Shown here one piece after another: positions 37,328-48,561 of a stretch of DNA of 64,000 bases. The notes below the pieces were generated by a model, which was given only the letters and a program-made list of their open reading frames with translations, did not search any database and was not told where the DNA came from. Where the stretch lies: assembly GCA_024741835.1 (NCBI GenBank), contig JAENRP010000106.1, positions 47,588 to 111,587 on the forward strand, written 5' to 3'. Origin of the DNA: Diplocarpon mali (Eukaryota; Ascomycota; Leotiomycetes; Helotiales; Drepanopezizaceae). Every line of letters begins with the position of its first letter. The stretch's first letter is position 1. A program made the position numbers and the translations under genes.

Positions 37328-39182
37328 ATGGGACAAGTACAGTCTAATGAAGGCGCTCGGCACGTCTCGACAGAAGAACTAAGTCATCAACTGGTACAAC
37401 CCCTCCCCCACCATCCGTCCTCTCTAATACCTCCAGGCGATCAAGTTTGCAAAGCGCTGCTTTACGTCCCTCGAAATCTACTCATTCCAAGATGTATTCC
37501 AGAGCCTTGCGGACAGGCAGGACACCATCGCGTACATCAAAGAAGATACTATCGCCCGTTTCCTCGAGATCCCCGACATCCTCGGCGTGTCCCCCATTAT
37601 CTTCCAGATGGTGTCGTACTTAGGAGCATTTCCTTTTGGAAAAGATGCGCCAGTGGTGCTGGGATACGAGCAGATGATTATGGTAATGGTAATCATGACG
37701 GAGCGGTATTCGCGAGTGCTGAAAGGCGGGAAGGATAGGACGAAATTACTTTTTCAGAGTCTGGCGGTTTACGACCGAGGGGTCTGTAACGAAAGTGACA
37801 ACTTGGAGACCGGAACAGAGGTGGGGGGCAAAGGTGCTACCAGGGGACAGGCCCAAGGCTTTGCCATGGATGCGGCTGCGAACGATGAGGAAGAAGAGGA
37901 CGACGATGATTTAGCCCTTGCAGCATTGGAGTCGCTTGATGCAATCGAGGTTTTCAAACAAGCAGATGCACCTATCAACCAAGCCTCGATACCGTCGGAT
38001 AACCTGAAGAAACTGATAATGCTTTTGCTATTAATAGCACCGCTGTCAGTGCAAGAAAGTCTTGCGCGGTATTCCGAAAGACTTACAGACGATCAGCTCG
38101 ACAAGATGCGAGACACAGCGGATCATATCCTCGCTGCTTTTGTCAATGTAGAGAAGTTTCCAGGCGTCAAGTATCATCAGTTCAATAGTGTAATATCCGT
38201 TTCATTGCCGTTTCTTTTTACTGGCTTCAATGCACTATTTGAGCACTTCCTGTTTTCCAAGAATATCGACTTTACGAAGCGCAAAGACTCGTCCGGTGCG
38301 CCACTATCTCCCCCAGATCCGATTTTGGATCAACCACTCCTCCCACAGACTGGGGAGATACTGGACTTCAGCGTCCTATGTCAACTATCCTTTTTCATAC
38401 CACGCGATTCGTTGTTCAGACGCCTGCGGCTGCTGTACTCAGGCGGAGACGCAGGCTTTTCAATGGGTAGTTTCGAGACCAAAGTCTTCAACTGGAGAGC
38501 TCCGACTATCTTGCTGGTATCAGGTAATCGAATTTCCGATCCACCAGACAGTGGCCAGGGACGAGCTTTCTCAGACACTCTGCCTTTCAAGCGCTTTCCT
38601 GACAGCAGCAAGTCCACACATATGGTGTTTGGGGTTTACGTTGGCCAGCACTGGCGGCAGACACACAAAGAGTGTTTTGGCGATGCTGATACTCTGCTTT
38701 TCGAATTGGAACCCGTGCATGAAGTGTACCACGCGTCGTCTATCAATAAAGACTACATATCTTTCAGTAAACCGCCAAGTGCACACTCGGGAATCGCTTT
38801 TGGTTGCCCGCCCCCAAAACCCAAACAAACGGCTGGCCTATCTACTCATGTCAATCTCGGCGCCGTGTCGCTTGCCCTAGACTCATCCTTTCAATTCGGT
38901 GTTTTTACCCATAATTACACTTCTGGTGGGGGTGCTTTCCACAACAGCGAGACGAGGAAATTCGACTTCCAGGATAGATTTGAGGTGGAGAGTTTAGAAG
39001 TTTGGGGATGTGGCGGGGATACCGAGGCTGAGCAGCAGCGGCAGAGATGGGCGTGGGAGGAGAGAGAGGCGGATGCTCGGAGGAGGGTTAATCTTGGAAC
39101 TGGGGATTTGGAGGCTGACAGGGCGCTGCTGGAGATGGCGGGACTGATAGGGAACAATAGAAGCGGTGGGTCGATGAACTAA
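37328..39182 (+). CDS. RTC5: TLDc-domain protein Rtc5 (restriction of telomere capping 5)
   Basis: Exon 1 (37328-37393) encodes MGQVQSNE..., with Gly2 in a good N-myristoylation context. A 43-nt intron (GTACAA donor, CTCCAG acceptor) leads to exon 2 (37437-39182), for 603 residues. The conserved start FAKRCFTSLEIYSF, an acidic linker (NDEEEEDDDD), then a C-terminal TLDc domain (about residues 320-580) with STHMVFGVYVGQHWR, CFGDADTLLFEL and a terminal VESLEVWGCGG all fit. Work in yeast ties Rtc5 to V-ATPase disassembly on the vacuole. NMT1 in the same window could supply the lipid. Tail-to-tail with RCF1. Confidence 0.88.
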
Positions 39183-39509
39183 GTGACATCATCCGGTTGG
39201 AAACTTGGGCCAGCAGCAGTTAACAGAGTATAATAAGTAATGCTAGTTGTAGCTCTGGGTTTGATATCTTGAGACCAGGTCTGTGGCCGTGGATGGTGAG
39301 AGTCGCTACTCTTAAGGCATAGGCGAGGGGGGTTTTGTCGGCTGACAAGACGAATACGATCCCCCGCAAACTTGAAAATCTTAATAGTCCCATCTGCTGA
39401 TCAAAAAGAGAGACTGGTGTCAAATCCGGTGCACCGAAAGAGTAAAGTTACCCTCGCTCCAAACTCCATCCCAATATAGCAATATACACCATGTGTACCA
39501 CGCCATCCA
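39183..39509. other. Convergent 3' flanks of RTC5 and RCF1
   Basis: 327 bp between two stop codons; presumably both terminators and polyadenylation sites. Nothing else is recognised. Confidence 0.5.
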
Positions 39510-40221
39510 TTACTTTCCCCAAACCAAGCTTGACACTGATTCGAGAACCCCCTTCTTCTGCTCTTTCTTATCGACCATGGAGCTGGCACCATTCGAACTT
39601 TCAACAATTGCATCCACAATCCCCTTCTTATCCTCTTTGGCAAGTGTCTTGCCCTCCTCGGACGGAGCAGGATCCTTCTTCTCAATACTCTTCCTGCGCT
39701 TCTCTAACCTGTCAATCCTTCTCTGCCTCTCTGCCTTGAGCTCTTTTTCCTCTGCATCCCTAATTTCCAATTCCCGGATCCACGCCTCGTTCTTCTCTTT
39801 CGCTTTCCTCTCCGCAACCACGTCGTCGAACTCCTTGCGCTTCTCGCGGTCTGTCTGCCAGTACATACTCCCTCCTACAATGGCTAGTAGTGTGAAGCCC
39901 TGCGCGTAGATACGGGCTCGGAACATCCGGTTTGTACGTTGTGGGTCGCCCGCACGGATTGAGCGTGAGGCTTGAAAGAGGGCCCAGCATGTTAAAGCGC
40001 AGCCTGGAGCTGTCAATCGTAGAACTGAGAAGGTACTGCGCGGATTATATACCAAGCGGGATCAGTGGCTCTTCTTTGAGCCGGCGGGAGAACTTCTGCC
40101 AGCGGTTCTCTTCATAGAATTCGCTGCGATACAATTAGTTATTGCAACGTTGGTTTAAGGAAATGCTGGAAGAGACTCGCCTATTGCCATCGAAAGATGA
40201 AGGCAGCGGTGAGCTTGACAT
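39510..40221 (-). CDS. RCF1: Respiratory supercomplex factor 1 (HIG1 domain)
   Basis: The exons are 40221-40181, 40123-40053 and 40003-39510, in phase, for 201 residues. The family order is clear: [37 protein letters not shown], then [20 protein letters not shown] and [28 protein letters not shown]. This is the HIG_1_N module with two membrane helices (about residues 42-60 and 80-98). A long charged coiled-coil tail follows (about 105-165). Rcf1 lies in the inner mitochondrial membrane and links complexes III and IV. The first intron appears to use a GC donor (AG|GCGAGT) with a normal CGCAG acceptor. Divergent to ILV1. Confidence 0.92.
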
Positions 40222-40485
40222 TATGAATAATGTTGAGTCAAGGGTCAAATCAGGTCAAATAATTTATTGCGCCAGAGGTGTTGTCAGTAACGGAGATCTG
40301 ATGCTTGAATGGTGAGGTAATCTGGAGATCAGCTTCGGATTACATGCCGAAACTTAACCGGCCGATGGCGGAGTCCATTAAATAATTTCTAGCTCCTCAC
40401 AGTGAATCACCATCAATCAACATTTCTCCGCCGCGAACTCCCACTAGCACCTTCAGAATCGAATGTCAATTGCTCCACAAGTACC
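40222..40485. promoter_or_regulatory. Shared divergent promoter, RCF1/ILV1
   Basis: Only 264 bp separate the two start codons of these mitochondrial-protein genes, so the promoters must overlap. No specific site is recognised. Confidence 0.5.
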
Positions 40486-42239
40486 ATGGAAAATGGAGTC
40501 AATGCCAACGGGGAGACCGATGGCACCAAAAGACCTAGAACACCAAGTTTAAACTCGTTTTCCCTGACGGAGTACTCAGCCAACCCTTCACCGCCGAGTG
40601 AGAATCCCAAGGCGAGGATTCAGGGTTTGATTCCGGATGAGTTTATACTGCCAAATGGATATCCCGACGTATATCATCTGGTTTTTCTGTCTGTATTGAA
40701 AGCTAACTCACCCAGTACCTCCGCCTCATCCTAGCATCCCGTGTTTACGAAGTTGTCGAAGAAACGCCCCTCACCTTCGCCATAAACCTCAGTAACAGGT
40801 TACAATGTAACGTGCTCTTGAAGAGGGAGGATTTGCAGCCGGTATTCAGCTTCAAGCTGCGAGGAGCGTACAACAAGATGGCGCATCTGGACAAGAAAAT
40901 TACCTGGAAGGGCGTTGTCGCATGTTCTGCTGGAAACCACGCGCAGGGTGTTGCATATTCGGCGCGCAAGCTCAAAATTCCAGCGACGATTGTCATGCCA
41001 GAAGGAACACCAGAGATCAAGCATCGCAATGTCAGTCGGCTGGGAGGGACTGTGGTGTTGCATGGTGCGGATTTTGATGCTGCAAAGGAGGAATGCGGAA
41101 GGCTAGAGAAGTTGCATGGATTGACTAATATCCCGCCGTTTGACGATGCGTACGTTATTGCCGGACAGGGTACCATTGGCATGGAGATCCTACGCCAGAC
41201 AAGTATACACAAGCTTGAGGCTATATTCTGCTGTGTCGGGGGTGGAGGGTTGATTGCTGGAATTGGGGTCTACGTCAAGCGCATTGCGCCGCATGTCAAG
41301 ATTATTGGGGTCGAGACACATGATGCAAATGCCATGGTGCAGTCGCTCGCTAAGGGAGAAAGGGTCACGCTGAAAGAGGTCGGCTTGTTTGCTGATGGAG
41401 CCGCGGTCAAGAGCGTGGGCGAGGAGACATTCCGAGTGTGCCAAGAGGTCGTGGATGAGGTTATTCAGGTCACGACAGATGAGACTTGCGCGGCTATCAA
41501 GGACGTCTTCGAGGATACCCGCTCTATTGTTGAGCCAGCTGGTGCCTTGGCTCTGGCCGGGCTGAAGAGATACATTGCAGCTCACCCATCGGCAAATACT
41601 GAGCGGAATCTCGTTGCGATTGCTTCTGGAGCCAACATAAATTTCGATCGTCTTCGATTCGTAGCCGAGCGTGCTGCATTGGGAGAGAAGAAGGAAGCAC
41701 TGATTAGTGTCAGCATCCCCGAAAAGCCGGGCGCATTTTCAGAGCTCATCAAGGCTGTCATGCCGCATGCAGTCACCGAGTTTTCGTACCGCTATGCCAC
41801 GGATGCTGCTGCTAATGTCCTACTGGGACTATCGCTCATGTCTCCTGCGGCACAAAGAGAAGCGGAGCTCGAGTCACTACTGACCCGTATCAAGTCTGTT
41901 GGAATGACTCCAGTGGATCTATCTGGGGACGAACTTGCCAAGTCTCATGTCAGGTACTTGGTTGGCGGTCGTTCGGGAGTGGTCCATGAGAGGCTATATA
42001 TGTTCAATTTCCCAGAGAGGCCAGGAGCATTGGAGAAATTCCTCACGACACTGAGACCTCGATACAACATCAGCCTTTTCCAATACCGGAATGCAGGTAG
42101 CGACATTGGTAAGGTTCTGACGGGGATTTTGTGTCCTGACGACGAGTTGAAGGAACTGGAGAGCTTCTTGAAGCAAATAGGATATCCTTGGGAGGATTGT
42201 ACACATTCGGAAGTCTTCAAGACGTTCTTGAGATATTGA
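40486..42239 (+). CDS. ILV1: Threonine dehydratase (deaminase), biosynthetic
   Basis: Exon 1 (40486-40668) and exon 2 (40716-42239) are joined by a 47-nt intron with GTATAT donor, GCTAAC branch site and CCCAG acceptor, giving 568 residues, near yeast Ilv1 (576). The PLP lysine is Lys108 in [10 protein letters not shown]. The glycine loop [10 protein letters not shown] and [10 protein letters not shown] are intact. Two regulatory ACT-like domains follow (about residues 385-460 and 480-565), giving isoleucine feedback. The reaction is Thr to 2-oxobutanoate, first step to Ile, in mitochondria. The frame is open 5' of the ATG only through a [12 protein letters not shown] is the first Met. Confidence 0.96.
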
Positions 42240-42543
42240 GAAACGGGCAGTGGGATTTCGCTGATATTTAGCCTGGAGTTGGGGTATCAATTGATTGTTG
42301 TAGATCGCGCCAGGCACCTCATACAAGGGTAGTATGACCTATAGACTCGGAATGCAAAGACTAACTTTAACGTTATCGGGAGTTTCGCTACGAGCTTGGA
42401 AATTGCAATGCAAGTGGGTTGAAGCCATAAATATAAGGCCGCCAAATGGATTATCGTGATGCAGCCGTACCTTAGCTTCAGCTACCCGCCACCATTTCAT
42501 CTTTTCCCTTGATGCATCTTAGCTGCCAATCCAGCCCCCGACA
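42240..42543. other. ILV1 to RTC6 spacer
   Basis: About 300 bp with no gene; holds the ILV1 3' end and the promoter of the mitochondrial bL36 gene. Confidence 0.4.
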
Positions 42544-43059
42544 ATGATGCCAGCAACACCCCTCCTCCGCGCGGCGCGTGACATGTTCTCTACGCTCCGC
42601 CAATTCACAGTACACGAATCCACGCGAACATTCTCCGCCCTCACAGGGGCGGTACGCAGGCCGAATTTATTGGCGTGCAGGGCCCAAAAGCAGGCGGCAG
42701 GTTTGCTTGACGGTACGACGAACGTGTGGGAGCAGGTTCGGGGCATGAAAGTTCGGAGTTCGGTCAAGAAGCTTTGTGAGGGATGCAAGGTACGCTTTTG
42801 TGGTCTTTTTGCTGGCTTAACGTACGGCGCGTTGGAGTTTGAGGTTTAGTGGAGATGGAATTTAGAAGAGCAAGGAATTTCGTTTTCTGGGGATATCGCG
42901 AGGAGTGAAGGCAGGGGAGATGAGGCAACGATGACACAGGATTAGGATTCGCTAACAGATATACAGAGTGTACGCAGGAAAGGAGGCAAGACGGGCAAAG
43001 GACATGTCTACATCATCTGTTCGCTGAACCAAAAACACAAGCAACGGCAAGGGAAGTAA
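42544..43059 (+). CDS. RTC6: Mitochondrial large-subunit ribosomal protein bL36m
   Basis: Exon 1 (42544-42789) and exon 2 (42967-43059) are separated by a 177-nt intron (GTACGC donor, ATACAG acceptor), giving 112 residues. The first 65 residues are basic/hydroxylated and act as a mitochondrial presequence. The mature part MKVRSSVKKLCEGCK then SVRRKGGKTGKGHVYIICSLNQKHKQRQGK is bL36 with its C-x2-C...C-x5-H zinc ribbon. The fungal insertion (KGGKTGKGH) between the zinc halves sits at the splice. Two ATGs in tandem (42544 and 42547) could both start. Confidence 0.94.
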
Positions 43060-43365
43060 AATGGTTGGCTGGCTGTACGATGCTGAATATTGGAAGAACT
43101 TGGGCAGTGGCAAATGGAAGCTCAAAGTTGGAATTGATGAGAAGCGGAGAAAACGAATTTGTTGAATATGATTTTCGTGGATTGGCGTTAGCAGAGACCG
43201 AGATGGTACTATGAAACTGTCTGAAGCACATTCGCCCGGACACCTAAGGGCTATAGACTTACTTTGATGCATTGGACGATTGTAGCATCTGAATATACTC
43301 AATACGGCTCCGATAGATTCTCCACGAGAACGGAGGCTAAGAGTCTGTTCCAATCGACCAATCCC

Positions 43366-43840
43366 TCATAGTCCATCAATATACCTCTCCATGGTCTGCC
43401 ACTGCGCCTTGCCTGTGGATGTCAAGTAACGAATCTGGCCCTGCACAGCAGCGTCAATCTCCTATCTAATTTTCCAATCCTGGAGCGGATTGAAAACGAA
43501 GATCAAGAGAAACCTACAATGTCCTTGACCTCCTTGTTCCTCCTAAACTCGTCCCTGGCGAATTGCAACGTCTCGGCCTTGGTGTTCTGGTCAGATATTC
43601 TCCTGCATCCCCGTATAATCGTTCGCCAAAGCGATATGACTCTTCTGCGCTGGAGAAACTGCCATGATCTAGATATCAGCTTCTGCCAGTACCATCCAGT
43701 CCAGTCATGGGCAGTCGCAAGGTGGGAATAAAAAGAAACCTACATGATCTAACGAAATCGTACCGTCAAACCTACTTGGACGCTTCGTAGATGTGGAAGC
43801 GTACGTACGCCGGGCCTGACGCAACGATAGTATAGAGCAT
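43366..43840 (-). CDS. Complex I LYR-family protein (LYRM2-like)
   Basis: The proposed exons are 43840-43776, 43668-43518 and 43440-43366, in phase, for 96 residues. The core reads FLQRRRVISLWRTIIRG, with LWR in place of LYR, then ETLQFARDEFRRNKEVKDI and IRYLTSTGKAQWQTMERYIDGL. Length, the Phe of DEFRRNK and the C-terminal Gly/Met pattern match small LYR proteins that bind the acyl carrier protein in mitochondria. The last acceptor could instead be 15 bases upstream. The first exon is the least certain. Divergent to NAT4 over 184 bp. Confidence 0.72.
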
Positions 43841-44024
43841 CTCATCTGTCGTCGTCTTCGAATGGAATTGAAGTTTTAGACCTGGTGACGAGCCCGAAAC
43901 TCTTAACAGTCCGGCTTGGCGCGGTTGAATGCGGGTTGACTAACGAGCAACACTTTGAGAACGACGCGCTGAAATCCTGGCATGTTGAAAAATCAGACTC
44001 AAGCCGGACAATTGGTGGTGCAAT
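43841..44024. promoter_or_regulatory. Shared divergent promoter, LYR gene/NAT4
   Basis: 184 bp between the two start codons; must carry both promoters. No specific site is recognised. Confidence 0.4.
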
Positions 44025-44853
44025 ATGGAGGCGGAAAGTGACGTGGATTATATTCAAGTTGCGAATGGAAGGGATTTGGAGGCGTTCACGAAAGAGTATT
44101 TTCCTGGGTAAGTCGTCCCAATCAACCAAGATATTGTTGTTATTTTCTTGACTTCTAGATGAAATGGGATGCTGCTCGCCTTCTCTTCGCACTCCAAATA
44201 TACACTTGGAACGCCAGGTCTGTGACGACTTTTCACTAATAGATTACAGCGACAAATGGAAGATATGGACTCATCCCATCACCAATATTGAATACACCCT
44301 CACGTTACAAGCAGCAGCCACACTAGCACCGAACGACTTCAAAGCATGTTTTCAGCTCGTCGAGCTGACCAGCTCCGAAGACTACAAGAAGTCTAAGGAC
44401 GGCTGGAACCCGCGATCCAAGCAGAAGGAGATGAAACTACTGGATCTGAAGTATCTCCTTGTGAAGCGAGATGCCACGGTTGAGGGATTCGTCTCTTTCA
44501 TGCCTACATTTGAAGATGATATTGCGGTTCTCTATTGCTACGAAATCCACCTCTCTTCAAGGTTGCGAGGGTACGTGCTCTTGACCTGCCAGCCCATCCC
44601 GCTGGAGTTGCATTTTCTAACGTACCGCAGGACTGGCTTCGGGACTACGCTGATGCAATATCTTCTTGCCATCGGACAACGCATTCCGGAGACGAAGAAA
44701 CTCATGTTGACGGTCTTCACTCGGAACGAGCGAGCCGCAAACTTTTACCGCAAGCTGGGATTCTTGAGAGATGAGTTTTCGCCTCCACCACGAATCCTCC
44801 GAAACGGTACTCAGGTCGACGCCGAGTACGTGATTCTGAGCAAGCCCATATGA
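44025..44853 (+). CDS. NAT4: N-alpha-acetyltransferase 40 (NatD; histone H4/H2A N-terminal acetyltransferase)
   Basis: The exons are 44025-44107, 44250-44570 and 44631-44853, in phase, for 208 residues. After an N-terminal helix (IQVANGRDLEAFTKEYFP) come DKWKIWTHP, DFKACFQLVELTSSEDYKKS, GWNPRSKQKEM, DLKYLLVK, the beta4/5 strands (VLYCYEIHL), the acetyl-CoA loop RGTGFGTTLM and ANFYRKLGF. This matches Nat4/Naa40, which acetylates the N-terminal Ser of H4 and H2A. The first intron carries an alternative open frame but only the TTACAG acceptor at 44249 is in phase. The second intron is 60 nt with no stop, so its retention would keep the frame (see findings). Confidence 0.85.
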
Positions 44854-45231
44854 AGCGTGCCTTATTCACGCCTACACTACCATAGTTTATAAGTGGTATT
44901 ATAGGTTGGTACGTCAAGCACCCGGATTACAGGCTTGGCAGTTTTAGCGCTCAAATGACACATGCACAGCGCCCCATGCCATAATTATTTTACTAAACTC
45001 GCGGTTCCCCAGCCCGTTTACGTTGTCAGTGCAACTACCAACTACTTCATACAGCCTTCTCAAATCTGACCCGGCCAACATATCCATATTCCTGCGCACG
45101 AGAAAAGCCCGTCGGTGAGTAAGCGTCTCCTGAGTTTCAAACTTATGTATGACTGAACAAGAGTCACAAAACTCACAACTACAAGCTGGACATCCTCCCT
45201 TCAACCTTTGGTTCCTCAACTCGTACTCATA
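44854..45231. other. NAT4 to ADE8 spacer
   Basis: 378 bp; NAT4 3' end and ADE8 promoter. No gene is seen. Confidence 0.4.
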
Positions 45232-45909
45232 ATGCACGACCCCCCGCCAACCCGAGCCACGATTCTTATTTCAGGCGAAGGGTCTAATCTCCAAGCTTTG
45301 ATCGACGCATCATCAACTACTATGCCATACCTCAAAATCGTCCGCGTCATTTCCAACAAACGCACCGCCAATGGTCTCAATCGCGCCTCCTCAGCCTCAA
45401 TCCCCACGGCGTACCACAACCTCGTCAGCGGGAAATACCAAACACCCGGTGAGCGCGACCCTCTGCTGCGCGCGGCGGCGCGCGAGAAGTACGATGCGGA
45501 CCTCGCGACACTCGTGCTGGCTGACTCACCAGACATCGTGGTATGCGCTGGTTGGATGCACATCGTGACGCCGCGTTTCTTAGATCCGCTGGCAGCGCGG
45601 CGTATTCCGGTCATAAATTTGCACCCCGCGCTGCCTGGCATGTACGACGGCATCAATGCAATCAAGCGGGCGTACGACGACTACGTTGAAGGCAAGCTAG
45701 CAGGAGATGAAACGGGGATTATGATCCATTATGTGATCAGCGAGGTGGATAAAGGGGAGCCGATTATTGTTGAGAAAATCAGGTGTCGGACTCCCGAAAC
45801 GCTCGAGGAATTACAGACCAGGATACACCAGGAGGAGCATAAGCTTATAGTCAAAGGAACAGCTTTGGCGATTACCAGACTTTGGGAGGAGAAGGCGAAA
45901 ACTGCGTGA
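45232..45909 (+). CDS. ADE8: Phosphoribosylglycinamide formyltransferase (GAR transformylase)
   Basis: A single exon encodes 225 residues, the size of yeast Ade8 (214). It has the substrate loop ISGEGSNLQALID, KRTANGLNRA, DIVVCAGWMHIVTPRFL, the catalytic INLHPALPG (Asn and His) and TGIMIHYVISEVDKGEPI with the catalytic Asp region, and it ends in an ordinary C-terminal helix. The enzyme formylates GAR with 10-formyl-THF in purine synthesis (cytosol). The ATG at 45232 begins the conserved part; the frame is open a little upstream without an ATG. Confidence 0.95.
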   Translation: MHDPPPTRATILISGEGSNLQALIDASSTTMPYLKIVRVISNKRTANGLNRASSASIPTAYHNLVSGKYQTPGERDPLLRAAAREKYDADLATLVLADSPDIVVCAGWMHIVTPRFLDPLAARRIPVINLHPALPGMYDGINAIKRAYDDYVEGKLAGDETGIMIHYVISEVDKGEPIIVEKIRCRTPETLEELQTRIHQEEHKLIVKGTALAITRLWEEKAKTA

Positions 45910-46565
45910 CGTATCAGACATGTACGTACCTTAAGAAGGCCTGCGAAACAGCACACACCACGCCAACCAGGTGTATGAGGGTTTACTCATTCATCTCACC
46001 TGCAACCGCCTTTCAGTTGCGCCGAGGTCTATTTTGATTATCAAAGCTACATTTTGAGATGCTTCAAGCTCCCGAAAGCGCAGAGATGCTCTGCAGCGCT
46101 CCCAGTCATCGGCAATTTCAGCTCAAGTATATGCGACAAGGCGATTCAGCTTCAAATGATCTGCGACAGACTCGCGAGCTCAAGTTGACTCGGCGAAGAA
46201 TATCAACCTGAAGGATTTCTTGACCTTTGCGAGGCTTTCCCAAGGATTTCGCTCGCCAGGATCCCGTGATCCCTTGACAGGTGAATATACACTCTACTTC
46301 TCTCAGGCCTCTATTTGAACTTCATGTACACAGCACCACTGGTAGCGGCAGAAAAAGGCGGTGACGTAGCTTTGTCCGGCACCTCCGAAGATAGTCCGCC
46401 GCGAATCACCTCGTGCGAGTGGCTATGCAGAGCGTTGGAGCCTCCACCAACGCGTCTTCGCTATTACATCTCAAGTCCTTTAGCTGACATCATCACAATA
46501 ATTGAGCTGAGCTGGTCTCACCCCCTCAACTTTCATCATTTCATCGGATCTGGGCCATCTCAACA
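45910..46565. other. ADE8 to MMM1 spacer
   Basis: 656 bp; pyrimidine-rich close to the MMM1 start. No gene is seen. Confidence 0.4.
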
Positions 46566-47881
46566 ATGACCACTCTCGATGCCCCCAAAGCCGAATCTTC
46601 GTCCGTACCAGTACCAATTCCTAAGATTGTTACCTGCATGCTAACCTGACCTCCACCTCCAGACTCTCCTTCACGCAAGGTCTCCTCCTGGGCCAGCTCT
46701 CTGTCGTAATCCTCATCGGCGCCTTTATCAAATTCTTCATTTTCGGCGACCCCCCGGCTCCAGACACAACAGCCGCCCTACGAGCCACAGAACGGCGCTC
46801 ACGAACACTGGCACACAAACGCTCGCTACTGTCTCTGCGCAACACCTCCTCGCGCAGCAGCCCCCACCTCAACCAGCATCAGCCACTGAATAGAAAGCGC
46901 TCCAGCGTGCTGCGAAATCCACCACCGCTGACGACCAACACGATATTGAGCAAGACATATTACAATATGGATGCGCACCAACCCGAGAGCCTGGACTGGT
47001 TCAATGTGCTGGTCGCGCAGACTATCGCACAGTTCCGGAGTGATGCGCAGCACGACGATGCGATCCTGATGTCCCTCACCAAAGCCTTGAACGGGACCTC
47101 CCGCCCGGATTTCCTGGACGAGATCAAAGTTACGGAACTCAGCTTGGGCGAAGACTTCCCCATTTTCAGTAACTGCAGAGTAATACCCGTTGACGAAGAC
47201 GGGCTCAGTCTCGGGCTCGGGGAGAGGGGGGGGAAGAGGGAACACGAGCGGTTGCAGGCGCGGATGGATGTCGATCTGAGCGATTTCATCACCTTGGCGG
47301 TGGAGACGAAACTGCTGCTCAACTACCCTAAGCCGCTCGCTGCGGTGTTACCGGTAGCGCTGGCGGTATCGGTGGTCAGGTTCAGCGGAACACTGTCCAT
47401 CTCGTTTATACCTGGCAGTCCGACCGATGCTACGATGTTGGCATTCAGCTTTCTGGACGACTATCGTCTCGACTTCTCAGTCAGGAGTCTTGTGGGCTCC
47501 CGCTCACGGCTGCAGGATGTGCCGAAGATCGCATCGCTGGTTGAAGCTAGACTGCATACCTGGTTCGATAAGCGGGCCGTCGAGCCACGGTTTCAGCAGA
47601 TCGAACTCCCGAGCTTGTGGCCGCGGAAGAAGAATACGAAGGGTGGAGAGGAGGCGCAGGGGGCTGGCAGTGCGATGGGCAGTAAGCCGGCGAGCGTGAG
47701 TCGCACGAAAGGGAATGAGATCCAGAGGGATCTGAGGGAGGAGGCTAGGCGGGAGGTTGAAGCAGAGGAGGAAGCTCGGAGGGGGGATGAAGGCGGGCTG
47801 GAGGGGTTGAGGTGGAGGAGAAAGGCTAGGGGAGAGGATTATGCCATGCCGGGGAGTATGCCTGGGTTGAGCGTGACTTGA
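46566..47881 (+). CDS. MMM1: ERMES subunit Mmm1 (SMP domain)
   Basis: Exon 1 (46566-46600) and exon 2 (46663-47881) are joined by a 62-nt intron (GTCCGT donor, GCTAAC branch site, CTCCAG acceptor), for 417 residues. The N-terminus continues [16 protein letters not shown] into a single membrane helix (about 13-36; IKFFIFGD). The SMP domain spans about residues 130-345 ([18 protein letters not shown] ... [29 protein letters not shown]). A basic/acidic charged tail follows. Mmm1 anchors the ER-mitochondria encounter structure and carries phospholipids. The donor is not the strongest; GTACCA three bases later is out of phase. Confidence 0.93.
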
Positions 47882-48561
47882 TACTCTTTGTTGTGCATTG
47901 CGAGCTTCGTGATCACGGCGTGCTCATGCTGACTTGTGCCGGTGATACTTTGCTTGATACTGAGTCCTGGGGAGACCAAGTCCAGATTCCCCAAACACAA
48001 ACCTCGAGAGCTGACCCACACCAAGTAAGGAGTCCAAGGCGTAAAATAAATGTTGTAAAAGAACCCTTCCGCCCCCTTCCCTCCTTTTCCAAGAGACAGC
48101 ACCGTTCTGACCGAACGTCAAACTCAGTCTCAAAGGCAATCCGCTCATCGCCTACCAACGAGAATGGCGGCAGCCCTTGCACGGGTAAACGAGTGAATCG
48201 TAGTGTGTGCCCCCCCCCCCACCTCAAAAACGGAATTGTAAGACAAGTCGAGGAGTATAAAAACATACTCTCTACGGACTGATGACATTGGGATTGCTGA
48301 CCTGTTCCCGGCATGCTTTCGTTGCGGCGGTAGAGTAAGGTACCAAAAGATGCATGCATCCTTAGCCCAGGATGCCCAAGCAAGCTTTACAGCCCAGCTC
48401 TACCTACATCCGGTCATCACCCCTTACTACCAAGTCAGCATTTCAGAGCTTGGCGAGCACCCGTAGAGAAGTTCGGCTCTATAGCCATTATTCTCAGGCA
48501 TCCAGAAATTAAATCGAAGATGATATCTATCTATATACACTACCCCTCCGCCACCCACGTA
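47882..48561. other. MMM1 to dioxygenase spacer (convergent)
   Basis: 680 bp between two stop codons. A run of ten C lies at about 48,211. No gene is seen. Confidence 0.45.

Noticed and set aside
42952..43353. 133-residue minus-strand open frame over the bL36m 3' end
   Set aside because: Overlaps the confirmed second exon of bL36m in antisense and has no family features.
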